Of a stretch of 42,333 nucleotides of DNA, positions 34,604-42,333 are shown piece by piece. Within the stretch, counting starts at the first letter, position 1, and each line of letters opens with the position of its first letter. Origin of the DNA: Actinomycetota bacterium (lineage in GTDB: Bacteria > Actinomycetota > Acidimicrobiia > Acidimicrobiales > Aldehydirespiratoraceae); NCBI GenBank assembly GCA_009937405.1, contig JAACCU010000006.1, forward strand, positions 1-42,333, in the 5' to 3' direction. The translations under genes were made by a program, and so were the position numbers. Under the pieces are notes generated by a model. It searched no databases. It saw only the letters and a program-made list of their open reading frames with translations, and had not been told where the DNA came from.

Positions 34604-35539
34604 ATGGCGACCATCGGTGTCGACCTTGGTGGAACAAAAACGATGGCGGTCCTTGTTGATGATGGCGTCGTGCAAGCCAAAGCCAAGAGGGCCACACCGG
34701 TCTCCGGTGGACCCGACGGGGTGATCGACACGATCGTCCGCGCTGTCACCAAGATTGATCCCGATGGTCGCGCCTCGGCGATCGGCATCGGTGTGCCCGG
34801 GCCCGTCATCCCCGGCACTGGGGTGCTTCCTGCCGCGCCAAACCTTCCCGGATGGGACCACGACGTACCAGTTGGCGACCTGTTGACTGAACGGCTCGGC
34901 CGGCGACCCATTGTGGTCGACAACGATGTCAACGTCGCCACGCTGGCGGAGCACCGTTTGGGAGCGGGGGTGGGTGTGGACAACCTGCTGGGTGTCTTCG
35001 CGGGCACGGGAGTCGGCGCCGGTCTGATCCTCGACGGGGTCCTCCGCCGCGGGCCCCGAGGTCTGACCGGTGAGATTGGGCACTCCTTCGTGGCCTTTCG
35101 TGACTTGACGTCAAATGGCCCCGGCCGGGGCGAACTCGACGACTACGCCGGACGACGATCCATGGAACAGAAAGCCCGTTGGCTGGTCGAACAGGGCGAA
35201 GACACCGTGCTCTTTGATCTCGCCGAAGGTGGGCGACTCAAGTCGCGGATCTGGGCCGAGGCGATGGATGCTAGTGATGCACTCTGCGCAAGGATTCTCG
35301 ACGAAGCGGCCGCCGCTCTCGCCGCGGCGATTGCATCAGCGATCGTCTTGATCGATCTCGAGCTTGTCGTGCTCGGCGGGGGACTGGTCGAACGTTTGGG
35401 TGAATCTTTCCGCAAACGGGTCGAAGAAAAACTCATGGAGCGTTCATTCGCCGGCATCGCCACTCCGATTTGTGCCCCAAAAATGGGTGACACTGGCGGC
35501 GCTATCGGCGCCGCCCTTCTTGTCGAGAGCTACGGCTGA
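34604..35539 (+). CDS. ROK-family sugar kinase, probable glucokinase, zinc motif missing
   Basis: A 311-residue ROK kinase that phosphorylates glucose or a related sugar. The phosphate-binding loop is GVDLGGTKTMAVL, the catalytic aspartate is in VVDNDVNVATLAEH (Asp108), and GVFAGTGVGAGLILDG and LTGEIGHSF follow. The ROK zinc signature CXCGX2GCXE is absent: the position reads NGPGRGELDDYAGRRSM, with no cysteine. Its stop overlaps the ppk start (TGATG), so the two are translationally coupled. This raises the possibility that polyphosphate rather than ATP is the phosphate donor, as in actinobacterial PPGK, but I see no decisive polyphosphate motif. Confidence 0.85.
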   Translation: MATIGVDLGGTKTMAVLVDDGVVQAKAKRATPVSGGPDGVIDTIVRAVTKIDPDGRASAIGIGVPGPVIPGTGVLPAAPNLPGWDHDVPVGDLLTERLGRRPIVVDNDVNVATLAEHRLGAGVGVDNLLGVFAGTGVGAGLILDGVLRRGPRGLTGEIGHSFVAFRDLTSNGPGRGELDDYAGRRSMEQKARWLVEQGEDTVLFDLAEGGRLKSRIWAEAMDASDALCARILDEAAAALAAAIASAIVLIDLELVVLGGGLVERLGESFRKRVEEKLMERSFAGIATPICAPKMGDTGGAIGAALLVESYG

Positions 35540-37641
35540 TGGTTGCCGTCGATCCGGTGGCGCGACCAGCTCGTGTCGCCCCAGTCCGTGTTGGAGGCTG
35601 GGATCAAAACGACACCCCTGTCTTCAACCGAGAGCTGAGTTGGTTGGCCTTCAACGCCCGGGTCCTTGAGCTTGTCGCCGATCCGGCGGTCCCGCTGTTG
35701 GAGCGAGCGGCATTCCTCGCGATTTTCTCTGGCAACCTCGACGAGTTTTTCCAAGTTCGGGTTTCGGGTCTTCATGATCAGGTAGCGGCCGGCATCACCA
35801 AGCCCACGTCCGATGGCCGACTACCGGGTCAACAAATTGAAGAAATTCGTGAGGTTGTCGGCCAGCTGACCGCACAACATCAGAGTGCGTTCGTCGACGA
35901 CGTCCGCCCAGCCCTTCATCGTGAAGGAATCAGTCTGGTCGACTACGCCGATCTTGACGAACAGCAACGCGAGGACACAGCGGTGCAGTTCCGCCAGCGG
36001 ATCTTCCCCGTTCTCACTCCGCTCGCCGTCGACCCCGGTCACCGGTTCCCCTACATCTCGGATCTCTCACTCAACCTTGCGGTGCTGGTCTGTGATCCGA
36101 CGGACGGTCGTCGGCTCTTCGCTCGAGTCAAGGTTCCCAACACGCTTGCCCGATGGGTCCACATTGGCGACTCCTATGTGCCTCTTGAGCAGGTGATAGC
36201 GGCGCACCTTGGGCTGCTTTTTCCGGGGATGGAAATTCTCGAACACTACGCTTTTCGAGTTACGCGCAACGCTGACCTCACACTCGAAGAGGAAGACGCC
36301 GACGACCTCCTCGTCGCGGTCGAGTACGAATTGCGGCGTCAGCGGTTCGGGCGAGCCGTCCGACTAGAGATCTCAGCATCGATGTCCGAGGAGGTGCTCG
36401 ATCTTCTTTTGCGGGAGCTTGACCTCGACCCGACCGATGTCTACGCCAGTGTTGCGCCACTCGATGCCCGCTCTCTATTCGAGATCGTCGACATCAAGCG
36501 GCCAGATCTGCGTTGGCCCAGATGGCAAGGGGTTACTGAGCCGGCGCTTCTCGTCGACGATGACGAACCCGCGGACTTCTTCTCGGTCTTGCGGGGCGGT
36601 GACGTGATGGTTCATCACCCGTATTCGTCGTTCAGCACGTCGGTCATCGAGTTCATTCGCCAGGCCGCCCTCGACCCTCACGTGCTGGCCATCAAGCTCA
36701 CCCTCTACCGCACCTCCGGTGACAGCCCGATCATCGACGAACTCATCGGCGCCGCGGAGCGGGGCAAACAGGTGGCGGTGCTGGTAGAGCTCAAAGCTCG
36801 CTTCGACGAGGCGGCAAACATCGGGTGGGCGCGCCGACTAGAGCAAGCGGGTGTTCACGTGGCCTACGGGTTGGCGGGGCTGAAGATCCATACAAAGACT
36901 GCGATGGTGGTGCGAGAAGAGGCCGATGGCATCAGGCGCTACTGCCATCTCGGCACCGGCAACTACAACCATCGCACCGCCCGGATTTATGAGGATCTCG
37001 GACTACTCACCGCCGACCCTGTGATCGGTGATGATCTCGCCGATTTGTTCAACTATCTCACAGGCTACGGCCGCGACATCGGGTATGAACGGCTGTTGGT
37101 TGCGCCCGAAGGGTTGCGGGCCGATCTCACCGACCTGATCGATCAGGAGATCGCCTCAGGTCGCGGCCGGATCGTGATGAAGATGAACGGCCTCGTCGAT
37201 GCACCGATGATCTCGAAGCTCTATGAGGCTTCACAGGCAGGCGTCGATATTGACCTCATCGTCCGTGGTGCGTGTTGCCTACGACCGGGCGTAGCCGGAA
37301 TGAGCGAACGAATCCGAGTCCGTTCGGTGATCGGTCGGTTCCTTGAACACAGCCGGATCTTCCAGTTTGGGAACGGACGAGGGCCCGGTCAGCCGATCAC
37401 CTACATCGGCTCGGCGGACCTGATGAGCCGAAACCTGAACCGGCGAGTTGAAGTGCTGGTACGTATCGATGACCCCGTCCTTACGGGTCGGCTTCAGGAG
37501 GTTATCGATATCGGCCTCACCGATGACCAGCTGGCATGGACCCTTGATGGAGATGGTGTGTGGACGCGTCGCTTGGGCCCTGCCGGCATCAACTCACACG
37601 TACGACTCCAACACCTCGCTACCGCTCGATCTCGTGTCTAA
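35539..37641 (+). CDS. ppk1: Polyphosphate kinase 1
   Basis: Reversible transfer of the ATP gamma-phosphate to a polyphosphate chain. The protein has the full PPK1 layout of 700 residues: N-terminal FNRELSWLAFNARVLELV, head domain, and two phospholipase-D-like domains. The autophosphorylated histidine is His451 in GLKIHTKTAMV and the second catalytic histidine is His604 in FLEHSRIFQFGNG. CHLGTGNYNHRTARIYEDLGLLT and IGSADLMSRNLNRRVEVL are standard blocks. The ATG overlaps the kinase stop, and the Nudix gene starts inside its last codons. In mycobacteria ppk1 is also followed by a MutT gene, so this pairing is conserved. Confidence 0.96.
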   Translation: MVAVDPVARPARVAPVRVGGWDQNDTPVFNRELSWLAFNARVLELVADPAVPLLERAAFLAIFSGNLDEFFQVRVSGLHDQVAAGITKPTSDGRLPGQQIEEIREVVGQLTAQHQSAFVDDVRPALHREGISLVDYADLDEQQREDTAVQFRQRIFPVLTPLAVDPGHRFPYISDLSLNLAVLVCDPTDGRRLFARVKVPNTLARWVHIGDSYVPLEQVIAAHLGLLFPGMEILEHYAFRVTRNADLTLEEEDADDLLVAVEYELRRQRFGRAVRLEISASMSEEVLDLLLRELDLDPTDVYASVAPLDARSLFEIVDIKRPDLRWPRWQGVTEPALLVDDDEPADFFSVLRGGDVMVHHPYSSFSTSVIEFIRQAALDPHVLAIKLTLYRTSGDSPIIDELIGAAERGKQVAVLVELKARFDEAANIGWARRLEQAGVHVAYGLAGLKIHTKTAMVVREEADGIRRYCHLGTGNYNHRTARIYEDLGLLTADPVIGDDLADLFNYLTGYGRDIGYERLLVAPEGLRADLTDLIDQEIASGRGRIVMKMNGLVDAPMISKLYEASQAGVDIDLIVRGACCLRPGVAGMSERIRVRSVIGRFLEHSRIFQFGNGRGPGQPITYIGSADLMSRNLNRRVEVLVRIDDPVLTGRLQEVIDIGLTDDQLAWTLDGDGVWTRRLGPAGINSHVRLQHLATARSRV

Positions 37642-38089
37642 GGCCACTGATCAGCTCCGCGCTGACTACCCACATGTCGAAGTTTGGGCCGCGGGCGGAC
37701 TTATCGGCCGGCTCGCTGCCGCCCAGATCGAGGTTTTGCTCGCTCACCGTGCCAACCATCGTGACTGGACGTTCCCCAAAGGGAAGCTCGATGAGGGGGA
37801 GACACTGAGCCGTTGTGCCCTACGCGAGGTGCAAGAAGAAACGGGTATGGCCTGCACAAGCCATGACCGCCTACCGCCAGTCTTCTACCGAGATGCGCGA
37901 AATCGTGACAAGGCCGTCGTCTACTGGACCATGACGGTCGATGCCGGTGCCTATGTGTCCAACGACGAGGTCGATGCGATTGGTTGGTTCGATCTGAACT
38001 CCGCTGATGCAGTCTTGACCTACGCCCACGACCGCGCCTTGTTGCAAGGAGTAGACGTCGAGCGATTCCGCTCTACGATGCAGAAGTGA
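37634..38089 (+). CDS. Nudix hydrolase (MutT-like)
   Basis: A 151-residue Nudix enzyme that splits nucleoside diphosphate-linked substrates. The Nudix box is complete: G-KLDEG-E-TLSRCAL-REVQEETGM. Upstream, VWAAGGLIGR and ANHRDWTFPKGK are typical of MutT1-type proteins. Mycobacterial MutT1, encoded next to ppk1, has an extra C-terminal histidine-phosphatase domain; that domain is absent here. GTG 37634 starts eight bases before the end of ppk1. The longer open frame upstream is inside ppk1 and is not used. The stop overlaps the MFS start (GTGA). 8-oxo-dGTP, Ap4A or another nucleotide could be the substrate. Confidence 0.9.
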   Translation: MSKATDQLRADYPHVEVWAAGGLIGRLAAAQIEVLLAHRANHRDWTFPKGKLDEGETLSRCALREVQEETGMACTSHDRLPPVFYRDARNRDKAVVYWTMTVDAGAYVSNDEVDAIGWFDLNSADAVLTYAHDRALLQGVDVERFRSTMQK

Positions 38090-39657
38090 CTGCCGAAGGC
38101 TGGCGCCCCCTGCGACCTCCGAGTCCTGACCAGAGAGGCTCAGGCGCGTTCGTCGTTTCGCCGTTCATGCGGCTCGCCCGAGTGCACGCCTTTGGCGCTG
38201 CGTCCGATGCGGCAATCGCCGTCACACTCGCAGGCAGTGTCTTCTTCTCCATTAGCCCCGACGATTCGCGCGGACGGGTGGCCCTATACCTGCTCCTCAC
38301 TATGGCGCCCTTCGCCGTAGTGGCACCGCTCATTGGACCAGTCATCGATCGGGTTCGAGGGGGCCGGCGAATGATGATCATCGCCACGGCATTCGGTCGT
38401 GGGGTCATTGCCTTCTTGATGATCGGTGACGTTGGCACGCTGTGGCTGTTCCCTGAGGCATTTGCCCTTCTCGTTCTCCAGAAGAGCTACTCGATCGCCA
38501 AGAGCGCAGTCGTCCCAGAGTTGGTTCGCGCGGATCAAGACCTTGTGTCGGCCAACAGTCGACTGGCGCTCATCAGCGCGGTGTCGGGTATCGCCGGTGT
38601 GGCTATTGCCGGCGTCTTCTCACTGATCGGTGGCCCGAGTTACTCGGCCGCCATCGCCATGTGCGGGTTCATCATCACCACAGTGATGGCGTTCCAGACT
38701 GCACCGATCGTGGTTGCGGCTGAGCCAACCGCCCGTCTGGAACGAGAAGAGCTTCGCGACGCGACGGTTCTACTTGCGGCCTCAGCCACCGCGATCCTGC
38801 GCGGTCTCGTTGGTTTCGTGACGTTCCTGCTGGCGTTCGAGTTTCGTGGCGGTAAGGACGGGTTGGATGTCAGCACTCTCGGTTCGGCCGCCGGCGGCGC
38901 CACCGCGTCGGCACGCGATATCGATATCGCCGGTGACCCTGCCGCGCCCGTATGGCACTTCGGAGTGGTGCTGGTGGCTGCAGGAATCGGTGCGCTCGTC
39001 GGGGCGAAGATCGCCCCATCGGTTCGGCAGCGGATTCCCGAGGAACGGATGCTGGTCACCGCGCTCGGGGTTGTATTCTTTGCGGCGCTCTTCGCCACAT
39101 TCTCCGGCAACCTGTCCGGGGCCACTGTGCTGTCGTTCGCTATTGCGTCGTGCGCCGCCACCGGAAAGCTTGCGTTCGATTCACTGGTTCAACGCGCTGC
39201 GCCTGATGCCAACTACGGTCGATCGTTCGCCCGTTTCGAAGCCCGTTTCCAGTTCGCATGGGTGGTCGGGGCATTCATACCGGCGGTCATTCCGCTGAAC
39301 ATTGTTGTTGGCGGTATCGGCGTCGCCGTCGCGTCCGGGTTCGCCATCGTGTCCTATGTGCTCGGCCGACCGGGTCGTGCGATGTTGTCGTGGCGGCCGA
39401 ACCAGACGAAATCGGCGGAGCCGTCTGATGAAGAGGTCGCCTTGGTGCCCCTGGAGGAACCTTCTGCCGAGTTTGAGGAGTTCACCGACGACGATCTCCG
39501 TCCGTCACAGCCTCAGGCGCCGGCGGGCACGTCGGAGTGGGCGGGCAGTTGGGACGCGGCAGCGCCGATCGTGTCATCTGTTGAAGGTGTATACGTCGAG
39601 CCGCCCACGGGCAACGCAGCAAAATCGGGAGACGAGACCGGTCCGCCGACTATTTAG
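38086..39657 (+). CDS. MFS-type membrane transporter
   Basis: A 523-residue major-facilitator-like protein with about twelve hydrophobic helices in residues 25-440. A basic loop GPVIDRVRGGRRMM follows the second helix, as in the MFS motif A region. A polar, acidic, probably disordered tail of about 80 residues follows (EEVALVPLEEPSAEFEEFTDDD and beyond). It resembles actinobacterial drug/permease-like MFS proteins; the substrate is unknown. GTG 38086 overlaps the Nudix stop as GTGA, making it the last gene of the kinase-ppk1-Nudix operon. It is convergent with the metallopeptidase, the two overlapping by four bases at their ends. Confidence 0.82.
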   Translation: MTAEGWRPLRPPSPDQRGSGAFVVSPFMRLARVHAFGAASDAAIAVTLAGSVFFSISPDDSRGRVALYLLLTMAPFAVVAPLIGPVIDRVRGGRRMMIIATAFGRGVIAFLMIGDVGTLWLFPEAFALLVLQKSYSIAKSAVVPELVRADQDLVSANSRLALISAVSGIAGVAIAGVFSLIGGPSYSAAIAMCGFIITTVMAFQTAPIVVAAEPTARLEREELRDATVLLAASATAILRGLVGFVTFLLAFEFRGGKDGLDVSTLGSAAGGATASARDIDIAGDPAAPVWHFGVVLVAAGIGALVGAKIAPSVRQRIPEERMLVTALGVVFFAALFATFSGNLSGATVLSFAIASCAATGKLAFDSLVQRAAPDANYGRSFARFEARFQFAWVVGAFIPAVIPLNIVVGGIGVAVASGFAIVSYVLGRPGRAMLSWRPNQTKSAEPSDEEVALVPLEEPSAEFEEFTDDDLRPSQPQAPAGTSEWAGSWDAAAPIVSSVEGVYVEPPTGNAAKSGDETGPPTI

Positions 39658-40853
39658 GATTCGCTCGGTAGATCGATTCGGGCCAACCACAAACCGGGAG
39701 CATCGACTTCTGTGGTGGTTGGCATGTGGGCTGGATTTGACCAAAGGCGGCTGAGGCCCTCCGGGCCGGCTCGCTCAACGACGCCTGCCGCGAATGTGGC
39801 ACCGCGGTCGTACTGCGCGGCATCGAGTTCGAGGCCGAGTATCCGCTCAACGAATCGGTCGTTCGTGTTGGCCTCTGCGCGGCGGCGACGCAGCGCTTCT
39901 GACAGCATGTCGTAGGAACTAATCAAGGTGGCGCCGATGGTGTCCATCACATGGTCGACATAGCCGGTGATGGCAGCGATCAGAGCGGTGAGTTCAGGCT
40001 GAAGGGTCTGCTGGGCGGGCGAGCGAACGGCGCGCAGCACCGCCTCAGGGTCTGACATCATGGATTGGAGTTCGGCCAGACCTTCGGGCCCGTTGGAAAG
40101 ATCGACAGACCCGAGCTGCTTTTCGAGCGCTTCAGGGTTGGTCTCGAAGGCACTTGCGTGACGGATCAACAGATTGTCTAATCGGTCCCGCACATGGGGG
40201 ACGCCGAGCACGGCATGGTGAGCGACCTCGTGCAGGCAAACCCACAGCCGAAGGTCTTCTCGGTTGAGAGACCAGTCGTCGCCGAAGGCATCGACGTTGC
40301 GAAGCAGTATCAGCAAGGGCTGGTCGGCCGGCCGCGGAACCGGAAGCTCATAGCCGCCAAGTGCTCGTTGGGCGATGTTGCCGACCATCGAACCGGTCGT
40401 CATGCTGAGCATCATCGGACCGATCATCTTGCTCAGCCCTTCGAGCATCGATGCCATTGGGTCGCCACTCGGGATGTCGTTGGGTGCAGTCATCCCTGCT
40501 GCCATCGATTCCGAGAGCGCAGCAAACAAGGTTTTGTAGTCGCTCACTGTGCGATCAGCCCACTGTGACCGGTTGCCGACATCGACCTGAAGGGCGCCCC
40601 CTCGTGCCACCGGGAGGTCTGTCACTTGTGCGACATGCAGCTCGGCCACTCGAACGAGCTGCTCAACCGCGATGCGGTCGCTGGGGGCGATATTGGGTTC
40701 GGTCTGTCCGTCGTTGGCGATCGACCGGGCCAATTGCCGGGCCGCCTCGGGGCCGCCAGACCCGGCACCTTGCAGCATGCGCATGAACTCGCCGAGGAAC
40801 GGCACACCCCCAAATGGGTCGTCGGGTAGCGGTCCGTTGGTCATAGCAGGCAT
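39654..40853 (-). CDS. Zincin_2 / DUF2342 zinc-dependent metallopeptidase
   Basis: A 399-residue protein of the actinobacterial DUF2342 family (Rv3195-like). It has a Gly/Pro-rich start (DDPFGGVPFLGEFMRML), a helical domain with MASMLEGLSKMIGPMMLSM and GSMVGNIAQRALGGYELPVPR, then the zinc motif HEVAHH (His208-Glu209, His212) in LWVCLHEVAHHAVL, and FVERILGLELDAAQYDRGATF near the C-terminus. The physiological substrate of the family is unknown. ATG 40853 and 40844 are both possible. It is divergent from the SDR-like gene over 68 bp. Confidence 0.88.
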   Translation of the reverse strand: MPAMTNGPLPDDPFGGVPFLGEFMRMLQGAGSGGPEAARQLARSIANDGQTEPNIAPSDRIAVEQLVRVAELHVAQVTDLPVARGGALQVDVGNRSQWADRTVSDYKTLFAALSESMAAGMTAPNDIPSGDPMASMLEGLSKMIGPMMLSMTTGSMVGNIAQRALGGYELPVPRPADQPLLILLRNVDAFGDDWSLNREDLRLWVCLHEVAHHAVLGVPHVRDRLDNLLIRHASAFETNPEALEKQLGSVDLSNGPEGLAELQSMMSDPEAVLRAVRSPAQQTLQPELTALIAAITGYVDHVMDTIGATLISSYDMLSEALRRRRAEANTNDRFVERILGLELDAAQYDRGATFAAGVVERAGPEGLSRLWSNPAHMPTTTEVDAPGLWLARIDLPSES

Positions 40854-40921
40854 CGTAGATGGGTGATCTCAACAATTCCCAGCGGCTTCGGCCGACCCAC
40901 TCGATCGATGGAGGTGGTGTG

Positions 40922-41983
40922 GTGACTCGTCGCGTCGCTGTGACCGGAGCCGCAGGTTCGGTGGGAACACGAGTGGTTGCGCTGCTCTCGGAGTTGTCCG
41001 ACTGCGATGTGCTGGCCATCGACCTCGTCGAGCTTGATGCCCCCCCGATGGTTGAGACGAAGCGGCTTGATCTGACGTCGGCGAATCTTGTCTCGGCATT
41101 CACTGGGATCGATGCTGTGGTTCATCTGGCCACCACAGTGACGCCGGGCGAGATCGATGCCGCCGGCGAAGCGCTCGAGATGACGATTCTTCGCCGGGTG
41201 CTCGATGCCGCCACGGAGACGGATGTGGCTCAGATGGTGGCGCTCTCGACGGCCATGGTCTACGGAGCGTGGGTCGGCAATCCAGTCCCGATCACTGAAG
41301 ATGCCGCCACTCGACCGAACCCAGACTTCAGTTGGGCAGTCCTGCGCGGGGAAGTAGAGAACGCCACGCTGGAGTGGGCGACGGGCCGGGATGTGGCGGC
41401 TGCGGTTCTCCGGCCGACGGCAGTCGTTGCCCAAGACCATCTTGGACAGCTGGCCCGAGTCCTGCACACCGCCCGGATCGGCATTGCCGCGGTGGGCGAC
41501 CCCCCGGTCCAATACCTCCACGTCGATGACCTGGCGGCGGCCATTGTTACGGCGGTCGAGCGCCAGTTTGACGGTGTCGTGAACGTGGCTCCGGATGGCT
41601 GGATTCCGCCCGACGCCTTACACGACCTCGAAGGCCCCCAAGCGCGTGTTCGTGTGCCGGCAGTTGCAGCCCGATGGATAGCGGCGCTTCGCTGGAGGGC
41701 TGGGCTCTCGCCGATCCCGCCGGGGATCGTTCCCTATACGTCGCATTCGTGGGTCGTGGCCAACGATCGGATGCGCGAGCTTGGGTGGAAACCGCGTTGG
41801 ACGAATGAGGAGGCTTGGGTGGTATCACATCACCCCGGGCCCCTCGACCGGTTCCCGGCCCGCAAGCAGCAGGAACTGGCCCTCGCGGCAGCCGGCGTTG
41901 GGTTAGCGCTCACCCTGGGTGGACTTGGGTTTCTGGTCCGTCGCCTGCGGCGAAAGACGTCAGGTGCCGTTGTAGATAGTTGA
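40922..41983 (+). CDS. NAD-binding SDR/epimerase-like protein with altered active site and C-terminal membrane anchor
   Basis: An extended short-chain dehydrogenase-like protein of 353 residues. The dinucleotide motif is GAAGSVG near the N-terminus, with AIDL as the second strand acid and VVHLATTVTP as the NNAG-equivalent. ALSTAMVYG carries the catalytic serine region. The usual YxxxK is not seen; the aligned stretch reads WAVLR. QYLHVDDLAAAI is the normal downstream strand. A hydrophobic helix (ALAAAGVGLALTLGGLGFLV) followed by RRLRRK anchors the C-terminus to the membrane, cytosolic domain first. GTG 40922 has a well-spaced ggagg Shine-Dalgarno; ATG 40859 is a weaker start. Its redox activity is doubtful. 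Confidence 0.78.
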   Translation: MTRRVAVTGAAGSVGTRVVALLSELSDCDVLAIDLVELDAPPMVETKRLDLTSANLVSAFTGIDAVVHLATTVTPGEIDAAGEALEMTILRRVLDAATETDVAQMVALSTAMVYGAWVGNPVPITEDAATRPNPDFSWAVLRGEVENATLEWATGRDVAAAVLRPTAVVAQDHLGQLARVLHTARIGIAAVGDPPVQYLHVDDLAAAIVTAVERQFDGVVNVAPDGWIPPDALHDLEGPQARVRVPAVAARWIAALRWRAGLSPIPPGIVPYTSHSWVVANDRMRELGWKPRWTNEEAWVVSHHPGPLDRFPARKQQELALAAAGVGLALTLGGLGFLVRRLRRKTSGAVVDS

Positions 41984-42333
41984 TCCAACTACGACAGGGC
42001 AGGTGACGTGCCTTTGGCCACGATCGACCATGATGTTCGCTGAGTGGCCAACGTCGTAAGTCCGAAGCAGGGCGACCATCTCAGTGGTCGAGGTGATGGG
42101 CTGATCGCCGATTCCGACGATCACGTCGCCGGGATAGAGGCCACCGGCATCAGCCGGTCCGTCTTGGACCATGGCAGTGACTGCCGAGCCGAATCCGCCA
42201 TCCTCTGGGTCTCGGGTAGTGACGCCGATACCGATATGGGTGGTGGTGTCATCGGCGATGATCTTGGCAGCGACTGCAACGACAGGTCGGGGGGCCTGGC
42301 GGGCCTCCCATGCGACTTCGGCGGGATGGCGCC
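41960..42333 (-). CDS. PDZ-domain protein, C-terminal part (probable HtrA-type serine protease), cut by the window edge
   Basis: The last 123 codons of a minus-strand gene whose 5' part lies beyond the window. A PDZ domain is clear: THIGIGVTTRDPEDGG, then AVTAMVQDGPADAGGLYPGDVIVGIGDQPI and TEMVALLRTYDVG. The protein ends soon after it (VVVGSTIYNGT). The stretch before the PDZ (HPAEVAWEARQ) resembles the end of trypsin-like HtrA/DegP domains, so a membrane or periplasmic S1C protease is likely, but no catalytic residue is in view. The last 24 bases overlap the 3' end of the convergent SDR-like gene. Confidence 0.7.
   Translation of the reverse strand, partial: RHPAEVAWEARQAPRPVVAVAAKIIADDTTTHIGIGVTTRDPEDGGFGSAVTAMVQDGPADAGGLYPGDVIVGIGDQPITSTTEMVALLRTYDVGHSANIMVDRGQRHVTCPVVVGSTIYNGT

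Noticed and set aside
37448-37633. Longer N-terminus for the Nudix protein
   Set aside because: These codons lie wholly inside ppk1 in another frame and show no Nudix-family similarity; GTG 37634 starts right before the first family strand.

Overview
The window looks like chromosomal DNA of a fairly high-GC actinobacterium. The evidence is two WhiB proteins, a Zincin_2/DUF2342 metallopeptidase, a MoxR/VWA pair of the size of mycobacterial Rv0958/Rv0959, a ppk1-MutT neighbourhood like that of mycobacteria, a Tat component, an ECF sigma/anti-sigma pair, frequent GTG starts and ATGA/GTGA/TGATG overlaps. My guess is class Acidimicrobiia, but that is inference from style. I saw no rRNA, tRNA, CRISPR array, insertion sequence or phage gene. 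Both ends cut genes: purH at the left and a PDZ protein at the right.

1-7.2 kb: purH (5'-truncated), a PlsC-like acyltransferase, NADP isocitrate dehydrogenase, and two overlapping half-transporter genes that form a heterodimeric ABC exporter with one predicted degenerate ATP site. 7.2-14 kb: a GT87-type membrane glycosyltransferase, a PAS-GGDEF protein, malate dehydrogenase, an SCP2 protein, a 26-residue membrane peptide coupled to an uncharacterised gene, a DUF368/PopT lipid-carrier transporter and an alpha/beta hydrolase. 14-17.6 kb: the sdhCAB operon (minus strand). With icd and mdh, five TCA-cycle genes lie in the first 18 kb.

17.7-26.6 kb is the most unusual part. A GH2 family gene is frameshifted and lacks its catalytic nucleophile. 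A MoxR-type ATPase follows, then an atypical pyruvoyl-dependent SpeD, then an opposite-strand TetR-MaoC-GH1 operon whose GH1 protein lacks both catalytic glutamates. The VWA partner of the MoxR ATPase comes only after this block, so a pair that is normally adjacent is split by about 3.3 kb.

26.6-31.8 kb is one giant cytosolic c-di-GMP protein of 1728 residues: about seven GAF-like modules, then PAS, GGDEF and EAL, with both catalytic modules looking intact. 31.8-34.1 kb is a regulatory island: whiB, tatA, ECF sigma, a membrane anti-sigma without zinc ligands and with a Met/His-rich outer domain, and a second whiB on the other strand with palindromic elements in its leader.

34.3-39.7 kb is a tightly overlapping operon: small unknown protein, ROK sugar kinase lacking the usual zinc cysteines, polyphosphate kinase, Nudix hydrolase and MFS transporter. 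The window ends with a Zincin_2 metallopeptidase, a divergent membrane-anchored SDR-like protein with an altered active site, and the C-terminus of a PDZ protein.
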